Shown here: in pieces, positions 18,002 through 24,212 of the stretch
How the letters are laid out: every line of letters starts with the position of its first letter
How positions within the stretch are numbered: position 1 is the first letter of the stretch
Source: JBDHWG01 sp046328525
GTDB taxonomy: Bacteria > Chloroflexota > Anaerolineae > Epilineales > JAHCIE01
Assembly: GCA_046328525.1 (NCBI GenBank)
Contig: JAXLWK010000003.1
Span: 992,001 to 1,056,000 of the forward strand
Reading direction: 5' to 3'
Length of the DNA stretch: 64,000 nucleotides
Notes under the pieces: model-generated
Database searches by the model: none
What the model was told of the DNA's origin: nothing
The model's input: only the letters and a program-made list of their open reading frames with translations
Translations under genes and position numbers: made by a program

Positions 18002-19333
18002 CTACTTGGCGACCTTCACGCCGACGACCTTGTCCCAGTTATCGGCGATGAGCTTGCGAGCGGCGGTCACCTGTGGGCCGCTAGGGAACACGGCCTTGGC
18101 ATAATACTCGTCCGGCGGCAGCTGCTTCGCCAGCTCGGCGGGGATGAGGCCGCGCTTCTTCAGGTCATCGTAGCGGATGGGGCGCGCGAAGCCCTTCAGG
18201 TACTGAAGCTGCACTTCGTCGCTCAGCAGGTACTCCTTCCACAGCTTGGCCGCGTTGGGGTGCGGCGCGTACTTGCTGATGGACTCGATGTAGGCGCCGC
18301 CGAACACCGAGGACTTCGGAATGACGACCTGGAGGTTGGGGTTGCCCTTGAGGATGTCCTTGTAGCCCGACGCCAGGTAATCCCAGGTGATGAGGATGGG
18401 CGTCTCGCCCTTGGCCAGCGTCGCCTGGGTGCCGACGACCGGGACGAGGTTGCCCTGCTGGGCGAGCTTGGCGAAGAAGTCGAGGCCGGGCATGGCGTTG
18501 TCGGGCGTGCCGCCGTTGGCGAGCGCCGCCGCGAAGATGGACTGCTGCGCCTGGTTCGAGGCGAGGGGGTCGCCGGCGAGGGCGATCATGTTCTTGTACT
18601 CGGGCTTCAGGAGATCAGCCCAGTCCTGGGGGACGTTCTTCACAACGTCGGTGTTCACCGCGAAGGAGAACACGCCGTAGTAGGCCGGGGTCCAGCAGCC
18701 GTCCTTGGACTTCACATCGGCCGGGATACTGTCCCACGTGGCAACTTTGTACGGCTCGCACAGGCCGTCTTCCATCTGCGGGCCGAAGGCGTAGCCGACT
18801 TCGACGACGTCGGGGGCGCCGGGGCCTTTGCTATCCTTGTTGGCCTTGATGGCGTTGATTTCGTCCTGCGAGCCGGCCTGCGGGTCAATGTCGTTGATCT
18901 TGAGGCCGTAGCGGTCCCCGAAGGTTTGCTTGATCTGGCCGTAGTTCAGCCAGTCGTTCGGCAGGGCGATGGGCGACCAGGCGCCTTCCGCTTTAGCGGC
19001 GGCCACCAGGGCATCCATGTTGACCGGCATCGCGGCCTTCGCAGCCGCGCCCGTGGGGGCTGCGGTGGCCGCCGCCTTCGGCGCAGCGGTTGGGGCGGTC
19101 GTCGGCGCCGTCGTGAGCTTGGGCGCGGTCGTGGCCGTGGCTTCAGGAGCCTTCGTCGGCGCTTCGGCGGCCTTCTGCGCGACGGCCGCAGCCGTAGGCG
19201 CAACGGCGGCGACGGTCGCTACCGCAGCCGGCGCGGACGCAGGGGCGGCGGGAGCCTGGGCGCAGGCCGACACGACGATCGCCAGCGTCAGGACGGACAT
19301 CAGAACGAAGAGACTGGGGAGCTTGAAACGCAT
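18002..19333 (-). CDS. Phosphonate-operon solute-binding lipoprotein
   Basis: 443 residues. A lipoprotein signal peptide ends in VVSAC (Cys near 24), followed by an Ala/Thr/Pro-rich linker (about 25-100), then a type-2 periplasmic-binding fold (family 1/PotD-FbpA-like) to the C-terminus, with YYGVFSFAVNTDVV and PSSVFGGAYIESISKYAPHP-type segments. ATG at 19333 follows AGAGGAG. Ligand is inferred from context as an aminophosphonate. Upstream, between it and phnX, lies an 11-bp-phased TTAAC-like array (19390-19438), so this gene may have its own Pho-type promoter in addition to read-through from phnX. Confidence 0.85.
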   Translation of the reverse strand: MRFKLPSLFVLMSVLTLAIVVSACAQAPAAPASAPAAVATVAAVAPTAAAVAQKAAEAPTKAPEATATTAPKLTTAPTTAPTAAPKAAATAAPTGAAAKAAMPVNMDALVAAAKAEGAWSPIALPNDWLNYGQIKQTFGDRYGLKINDIDPQAGSQDEINAIKANKDSKGPGAPDVVEVGYAFGPQMEDGLCEPYKVATWDSIPADVKSKDGCWTPAYYGVFSFAVNTDVVKNVPQDWADLLKPEYKNMIALAGDPLASNQAQQSIFAAALANGGTPDNAMPGLDFFAKLAQQGNLVPVVGTQATLAKGETPILITWDYLASGYKDILKGNPNLQVVIPKSSVFGGAYIESISKYAPHPNAAKLWKEYLLSDEVQLQYLKGFARPIRYDDLKKRGLIPAELAKQLPPDEYYAKAVFPSGPQVTAARKLIADNWDKVVGVKVAK

Positions 19334-19389
19334 GGGATTCTCCTCTTCCGGCGAATTGGACTCAACACCCCTGAAGTTACCACGCCAGT

Positions 19390-19438
19390 GTTAAACGACG
19401 ACAAACGGCTGTTTAATCTTTTTTCAACTGCGCTTAAC
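19390..19438 (-). promoter_or_regulatory. Candidate Pho-box array upstream of the phosphonate binding-protein gene
   Basis: On the + strand, hexamers start at 19390 (GTTAAA), 19412 (TTTAAT), 19423 (TTCAAC) and 19433 (CTTAAC), with a weak ACAAAC at 19401. The period is 11 bp, with a 10-bp last step. The near end lies 56 nt before the ATG at 19333; the matching array at 20805-20920 lies 58 nt before its gene. PhoB/PhoP-type regulators bind direct repeats with 11-bp period, and TTAAC-type units are known for cyanobacterial and Bacillus Pho boxes. Confidence 0.55.
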
Positions 19439-19448
19439 ATTCACGCCA

Positions 19449-20270
19449 TCATGGGCGCTCGCCGCGCGCCAGCCGCCCCTCGATGTCGTCGAGGACCGGG
19501 AGAAGGTCGGCGATGCTGTCAATCACGTAGTGCGCGCCGGCCGCCATCAGCCGCTCGTAAATGGGCTGCACGCGCCGGCGCAGCTCCTCCGGCGGCAAAG
19601 CCTCCGCCTCGGCGCGGCTCAGGCCCAGCTCGTTGCCGGTCTTCGCCACCCCCACGGTCCACATGGCGGCGTTCAGGCCCTCCTCGATATCGGGAACCGT
19701 ATCCCCCACCTTCACTAGCGCCGCCATCGGGTAGGCCTGGAGGCGGATGGCGTTGAGATACACCATGTAGGGGGCCGGCCGGCCGGCCGGCACGTCGCTG
19801 GGGCAGAGCCAGGCGTCGGGTTGGTAGCCATTCCTGGCCGCCACCGGGACGAGCGCTTCCATCAATGGCCGACTATAGCCCGTCGTCGAGCCGATCTTCA
19901 GGCCGCGCGCGCGGCAGGCCGCCGTGGCCTCGGCGACGCCGGGGATGACGTCCGCGTGGTTCAACAGGACCGACATCTGAAGCGGGACCGAGTCCTGGAA
20001 CATGGCGTCTATGTCGGCCTCGGTCCAGTCGCGGCCGTGGCGCGTCCGCCACGCCTCGGCGACCGGGGGCATCGCAGCGATGGCGCGGATGTGATCCCGC
20101 TTTGCCAGCCCCATGGGCGCGCGCGCCTGCTCGACGGTGATCGGCACGCCGCGCTGTCCGAAGACCTCGACAAAGACGGTCACGGGGGCGAAGCAGCCGT
20201 AGTCCACGGTCGTGCCCGCCCAGTCGAAGATGACGGCCCGCAGCGGGCTGCGGGAGGATGAGATAGTCAT
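19449..20270 (-). CDS. phnX: Phosphonoacetaldehyde hydrolase (phosphonatase)
   Basis: 273 residues, HAD superfamily, cytoplasmic. It cleaves the C-P bond of phosphonoacetaldehyde to acetaldehyde and phosphate. The nucleophile motif FDWAGTTVD is present, as is the cap-domain lysine in MGLAKRDHIRA that forms the Schiff base with substrate; the GSTTGYSRPLM and VKVGDTVPDIEEGLNA segments are typical of PhnX. ATG at 20270. It is the first gene of the phosphonate operon and is separated from the binding-protein gene by 115 nt that include the Pho-like repeats. All key residues that I can name are intact. Confidence 0.93.
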   Translation of the reverse strand: MTISSSRSPLRAVIFDWAGTTVDYGCFAPVTVFVEVFGQRGVPITVEQARAPMGLAKRDHIRAIAAMPPVAEAWRTRHGRDWTEADIDAMFQDSVPLQMSVLLNHADVIPGVAEATAACRARGLKIGSTTGYSRPLMEALVPVAARNGYQPDAWLCPSDVPAGRPAPYMVYLNAIRLQAYPMAALVKVGDTVPDIEEGLNAAMWTVGVAKTGNELGLSRAEAEALPPEELRRRVQPIYERLMAAGAHYVIDSIADLLPVLDDIEGRLARGERP

Positions 20271-20437
20271 GCGTTATCCGTGGGACAAGCTGATGGTGGC
20301 TCGGCTGTGTTTCCACAACGGCCACAAGCGGGTGTAGAATAGGCGTGTCCGCCGTCTGCCGCAGGCAAGGCAGCTGCCTGCTGTGCCCGGCGCCGGCAAA
20401 CCAGGACGTCAATTGAACGAAAGGTTTGGGAATCGCT

Positions 20438-20671
20438 ATGTCCGCGCAATGGTCAAATCCCGTAGCGGAGACCGAAGCCGGCGACTCTGATGTGGTGAAC
20501 GGGATCGTCGAAAGACTGTATCACGAACTAGGCGGCGAGGTGGCGTGGACCGACGTCGAACAGGCGGTCTACGCCGAGGCCGCCGAGCTAAACGACGCCA
20601 CGGTGACACAATACCTGACGCTTTTCATCCGCCGTGGCGCAAAGGAGAGGCTTCGGGTCGCGGCTAACTAA
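20438..20671 (+). CDS. Small helical protein, 77 residues
   Basis: Predicted soluble and mostly helical. The layout (VVNGIVERLYHELGG, then VYAEAAELNDATVTQYLTLF, then IRRGAKERLR) resembles proteins with the short three-helix-bundle dimerisation domain (DUF3562-like); this is recognition by pattern only. ATG at 20438 has a distant AAAGG; an in-frame TTG at 20426 is less likely. It is divergent from phnX and followed by a hairpin with T-rich tail. Function unknown. Confidence 0.6.
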   Translation: MSAQWSNPVAETEAGDSDVVNGIVERLYHELGGEVAWTDVEQAVYAEAAELNDATVTQYLTLFIRRGAKERLRVAAN

Positions 20672-20706
20672 GCCAATTTCTTGCTAACAATCCCAAACAC
20701 GGACAC

Positions 20707-20748
20707 ACGAGCGGGGTAGAGACAAACATCTACCTCGTTTCGCTTTTT
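20707..20748 (+). terminator. Probable terminator after the small helical protein gene
   Basis: An imperfect stem pairs ACGA..GGTAGA with TCTACCTCGT around gacaaaca (20707-20738) and is followed by TTTCGCTTTTT. It separates the small gene from the Pho-like array and the next operon. Confidence 0.5.
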
Positions 20749-20804
20749 CCGGCCCGAAGCCTCGTGAGCCAGATCCAACCCACGACCAATTATGCCGCGC
20801 CAGC

Positions 20805-20920
20805 GTTAAGCGCTCATGCACTCGCTGTTAACGCTGCGCTAAACCCACGCTAAATTTCCTTAACACTCGCGGTTAACCCCGTTTTACGAAAACCACCCCC
20901 ACCCTTAACACGCCCTTAAC
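20805..20920 (+). promoter_or_regulatory. Candidate Pho-box array upstream of the glycosyltransferase operon
   Basis: TTAA-type hexamers start at 20805 (GTTAAG), 20827 (GTTAAC), 20838 (GCTAAA), 20849 (GCTAAA), 20859 (CTTAAC), 20872 (GTTAAC), 20904 (CTTAAC) and 20915 (CTTAAC), with a weaker TTTTAC at 20882. All fall within one base of a single 11-bp lattice (20805 + 11n) across ten helical turns. The far end is 58 nt before the GTG start at 20979; TATGCT at 20942-20947 is a possible -10. This is the arrangement expected for several dimers of an OmpR/PhoB-type response regulator. Identity as PhoB/PhoP is inferred from the gene content on both sides. Confidence 0.65.
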
Positions 20921-20978
20921 GCCGATTTCAATGTCCAAGGCTATGCTCTGCACGGCAACGCGACTTAGGAGCATAGAC

Positions 20979-21671
20979 GTGCGCCTCACCGATGTGACCG
21001 TGGTCGTGCCGACTCGCAACGAACGCGACAACATCCCCGCCTTCCTCGCCTCGCTCCCCCCAGAGGTCGAGCTGATCCTCGTTGACGCCAGCGGCGACGA
21101 GACCCCCGATCTCGCCGCCGTCCTTCGTCCCCACAAGACGCGCATCGTGCGCCGTCCCCTGCGCATTCCTGCGGCCCGCCAGCTTGGCGGCCTGATCGCG
21201 CAAACACCGTGGCTGCTGTGTACCGATGCGGACGTCGTCTTTGCCCCCGACTACTTCGACCGCCTTCTCGGCTACACGGGATCGGACACCCTCTACGGCC
21301 CCAAGCTCTCCGCCGACGAGTACGCCGGCTACTACCGCTGGTTCGTGCGCGGCCAGCGCCTGTCCCATGCCCTCGGCATCGCGGCAGCATCCGGCTCAAA
21401 CCTTCTGCTGTCGCGGCGCGCTTTCCTGGCCGTCGGCGGCTTTGATTGTCGGCTCTCGGTGAACGAGGACACCGAAATCGTGTGGCGCGTGCAGCGCGCC
21501 GGCTATCGCGTCACCTTCGCCCCAAACCTGAGGGTCTACGCCCGCGACCAGCGCCGGCTGCGGCGCGGCGCGACGCGCAAGGCGCTGCACTCCGTGACGC
21601 GGTGCGCTTTGCTCTACACGCGCCTGATGCCCACGCGGTGGCGCAGCCACGATTGGGGCTACTGGACGTAA
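20979..21671 (+). CDS. Family 2 glycosyltransferase
   Basis: 230 residues, GT-A fold. It opens with TVVVPTRNERDNIPAFL, has the nucleotide-sugar DxD-like CTDADVVFAPDYF, and an acceptor-site VNEDTEIVWRVQRAGYRV. The GTG at 20979 is preferred over the in-frame ATG at 20931 because it has TAGGAG 7 nt upstream, and the ATG has no ribosome site. It has no clear membrane helices. It is the first gene of an operon with a second glycosyltransferase and a glycerophosphodiester phosphodiesterase, all behind the Pho-like array. Glycolipid synthesis replacing phospholipids under phosphate limitation is a plausible role; substrate unknown. Confidence 0.85.
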   Translation: MRLTDVTVVVPTRNERDNIPAFLASLPPEVELILVDASGDETPDLAAVLRPHKTRIVRRPLRIPAARQLGGLIAQTPWLLCTDADVVFAPDYFDRLLGYTGSDTLYGPKLSADEYAGYYRWFVRGQRLSHALGIAAASGSNLLLSRRAFLAVGGFDCRLSVNEDTEIVWRVQRAGYRVTFAPNLRVYARDQRRLRRGATRKALHSVTRCALLYTRLMPTRWRSHDWGYWT

Positions 21672-21728
21672 CCACCGCCGGGCGGGCGTCTCATCTAGTC
21701 GCTCCAGCTAGAATGAAAGGAGAGACCC

Positions 21729-22862
21729 ATGCGAGTCGCACTGTTCAGTGAAGTGTTCATGCCCAAAGTTGATGGCGTCGTCACCACTCTGCGGTATCTC
21801 CTCGACCATCTCGCCCTGCGCGGCCACACCAGCGTGCTATTTGCCCCGGAGGGCGGGCCAAACCGCTACGCGCGCACCGTCGTCTGGGGCCTCCAGGCCG
21901 TCCCGTGCCCCTTCTACCCCGAGCTGAAACTTGTGCCGCCCAGCGTTGATCTGCGGGCGCACCTGAATGCATTTCGCCCCGACCTCATCCATGTGTTCAA
22001 CCCGTTCTCCCTCGGCGTCGTCGGTCTGCGCCAGGCGCATCGCCTCAAAGTTCCCCTCGTCGCCTCGTACCACACCGACGTGCCCGGCTATGCCCGGCGT
22101 TGGGGGATGGGGCTTCTGTGCAACCCGCTGTGGGCCTACGTGCGCTGGCTTCACAGCCAGGCCGACCTGAACCTCTGCCCTTCGCGCGCGACCCTGGCCG
22201 ACCTGACCGAGCAGGGCGTGCCCCGCGTGAAGATCTGGACGCGGGGCGTAGACACCCAGCGCTTCCACCCGGGCAAGCGCACCGAGGAGTGGCGGCGGCG
22301 ATTGACGCAGGATGATCCTGACGCGCCGCTGCTGCTCTACGTCGGCCGGCTGTCGGTGGAAAAGCGCGTTGACCTGCTGCGGCCCGTCCTGGACGCTCTG
22401 CCCCACGCCCGGCTGGCGGTCGTCGGCGACGGGCCGAGCCGCCCAGCCCTGGAGAGCCTGTTCGCCGGGGCCCGCGCCGTCTTCACAGGGTATCTGCTCG
22501 GCGAGGACCTGGCGAACGCCTACGCCGCCGCGGATGTCTTCGTGTTCCCCTCGGCCAACGAGACCCTGGGGAACGTCGTTCTGGAGGCGATGGCGTCCGG
22601 CCTGCCGGTCGTCGCGCCGGCGTCGGGTGGCGTCCTGGAACACGTTATCAGCGACGCCAATGGTCTGCTTTTTGCGCGCGATGACGTGGCCGGGCTGGTC
22701 AGCGCCGTGCGACAACTGACGGCGGATCCGGCCTACGCGGCGGCCCTCGGCGTCAACGGGCGCGAGCGCGCCACCCGCCAGACGTGGCCCACCATCCTCG
22801 ACGGTCTCCTGGACGACTATCAGGCCGTCCTGGAACGGCCACCGCTGCGGCAAGCCGCCTGA
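21729..22862 (+). CDS. Family 4 (GT-B) glycosyltransferase, SqdX/MgtA-like
   Basis: 377 residues. The N-terminal acceptor domain begins RVALFSEVFMPKVDGVVTTL with SYHTDVPGYAR further on. The C-terminal donor domain has YVGRLSVEKRVDLL, the FPSANETLGNVVLEAMASG donor-binding motif with its glutamates, and APASGGVLEHV. These features match enzymes that glycosylate diacylglycerol or phosphatidylinositol (SqdX sulfoquinovosyl transferase, MgtA mannosyltransferase). ATG at 21729 follows AAAGGAGA. It is 57 nt after the family 2 enzyme and 13 nt before the phosphodiesterase. Membrane glycolipid synthesis is inferred from subfamily and neighbours. Confidence 0.87.
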   Translation: MRVALFSEVFMPKVDGVVTTLRYLLDHLALRGHTSVLFAPEGGPNRYARTVVWGLQAVPCPFYPELKLVPPSVDLRAHLNAFRPDLIHVFNPFSLGVVGLRQAHRLKVPLVASYHTDVPGYARRWGMGLLCNPLWAYVRWLHSQADLNLCPSRATLADLTEQGVPRVKIWTRGVDTQRFHPGKRTEEWRRRLTQDDPDAPLLLYVGRLSVEKRVDLLRPVLDALPHARLAVVGDGPSRPALESLFAGARAVFTGYLLGEDLANAYAAADVFVFPSANETLGNVVLEAMASGLPVVAPASGGVLEHVISDANGLLFARDDVAGLVSAVRQLTADPAYAAALGVNGRERATRQTWPTILDGLLDDYQAVLERPPLRQAA

Positions 22863-22875
22863 AAGGAGGCGACGC

Positions 22876-23634
22876 ATGCACCCGTTGCTGGACCGCCCCA
22901 AGCCGTACATCCTCGCCCACCGCGGCGCGTCGGACCTGGCCCCGGAGAACACGCTGGCGGCATTCACGGCTGCGGTCGAGGCCGGCGCCGACATCATCGA
23001 GACCGACCTGTGGTTTACGGCGGACGGCGAGCTTGTGTGCCACCACGACGCCACGTTGAAACGCATGACGGGGCAGCCGGGCCGGGTGGATCAGACGGCG
23101 GCGCGGCGCGTGACCGCGTTGCCGATCCAATCGCGCCTGGGGCTGCGTTGGCAGAGCGAGCGCATTCCGACGCTGGCCCAGACGCTGGACGCGATTCCGA
23201 TGAGCGTGATGTTGGCCGTCGAGCTGAAGGACCCGCGTTTTGCCCAGCGCGCGTGGGCCGAGAAGCTGGCGCGGCTGGTTGAAGCGCGCATCGAGCAGCG
23301 GCAGGTCGTGGCCCTCGCCTTCCATCGGCCGCGCCTCGACGCCGTCCTGCGTGCCTGCCCATCCTTTCCGACGGGCTATATATCGGTTCTGGAGCCGATG
23401 CCCGTGGAGCATTCTCAAATCCTTGGCCCATTCTGGCCGGTCTTGTACGCCAATCCTGGCTACGTCGCGTCTGCCCACCGCCAGGGCCAGTGGGTTTGCC
23501 CGCTCGACACGCGGCCGGGCAAGCGCCTGGCGCACTACCTGAGGCTAGAGGTTGACGCGGTGATGAGCAATAATCCGGCGGCCTTGCGGGTGCAGATTGA
23601 CCAGCTGGGCGCGGCCGCCGAAGCCTGCCGCTGA
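22876..23634 (+). CDS. glpQ: Glycerophosphodiester phosphodiesterase
   Basis: 252 residues, GDPD TIM barrel. It hydrolyses glycerophosphodiesters (deacylated phospholipids) to glycerol-3-phosphate and an alcohol. Catalytic and metal motifs are present: AHRGASDLAPENTLAAF near the N-terminus, the ETDLWFTADGELVCHHD segment, and VELKDPRF. ATG at 22876 has GGAGG upstream. No signal peptide, so the enzyme is cytosolic. In the same operon as two glycosyltransferases it would recycle phosphate from membrane lipids, fitting control by the Pho-like array. Confidence 0.9.
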   Translation: MHPLLDRPKPYILAHRGASDLAPENTLAAFTAAVEAGADIIETDLWFTADGELVCHHDATLKRMTGQPGRVDQTAARRVTALPIQSRLGLRWQSERIPTLAQTLDAIPMSVMLAVELKDPRFAQRAWAEKLARLVEARIEQRQVVALAFHRPRLDAVLRACPSFPTGYISVLEPMPVEHSQILGPFWPVLYANPGYVASAHRQGQWVCPLDTRPGKRLAHYLRLEVDAVMSNNPAALRVQIDQLGAAAEACR

Positions 23635-23645
23635 AGGATGGTGTG

Positions 23646-24113
23646 ATGGTGACACCACAGCTAGAGCGCCGGACGGTGGACGTCGGCGCTTCGACCCTGA
23701 GTTACACTGTGTGCGGTGAAGGGGAGCCGTTGATCCTTATCCACGGCTGGGCCGGTTTCTGGGAGCACATCCTTTCGGTCATTCAAACCACGCGCGGCTT
23801 TCGTCTCTACGCCTTCGACATGCCGGGCTGGCAGCGCGCCGAGGCGCTGCGCGGCGGCAACACCCTGGAGGCGTTCAACGCGGCGCTGGCTGAGGCCGTG
23901 GATCAGCTCGCTATCGAAGGGCCGATCCACCTCATGGGCCAGTCCATGGGCGCGGTCTCCGCGTTGCTCTTCGCCGACCGCTTCCCGCAGCGCGTCACCA
24001 TAGATGGCTCAGGTGAAGCTCCTGCCCGCAGGGTCAACCCTCTCTATAGCGCAACGTCTACTACCCGTTGTGGCTCCTCCACCCACATCTCCCCAACAAT
24101 GCCCTATACTTAG
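23646..24113 (+). pseudogene. Alpha/beta hydrolase, 3'-truncated
   Basis: The first ~118 residues are a normal alpha/beta-hydrolase N-terminus: LILIHGWAGFWEH oxyanion region and the nucleophile elbow GQSMGAVSALLFADRFPQRV. From about position 23998 the homology ends and the frame runs into about 38 unrelated residues before a stop. The acid and His of the catalytic triad, normally 100+ residues further on, are missing, so the protein is probably inactive. Its ATG is 9 nt after the glpQ stop, with AAGGA, so it was part of that operon. The downstream sequence leads into an unrelated regulator gene, which points to a deletion or rearrangement junction. Confidence 0.7.
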
Positions 24114-24212
24114 GATGGATGAGTCGATCGGAACGCCGACCTCGATGCCCAACACAATATCGCCGATAGCGGCAGGCTGTCGCCCGCCGTTCAGCTGCTC
24201 ACACGTTAGTGT

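Noticed and set aside
17963..19756. 597-codon open frame on the + strand
   Set aside because: Antisense to the binding lipoprotein and phnX and crossing their intergenic promoter region; shadow composition.
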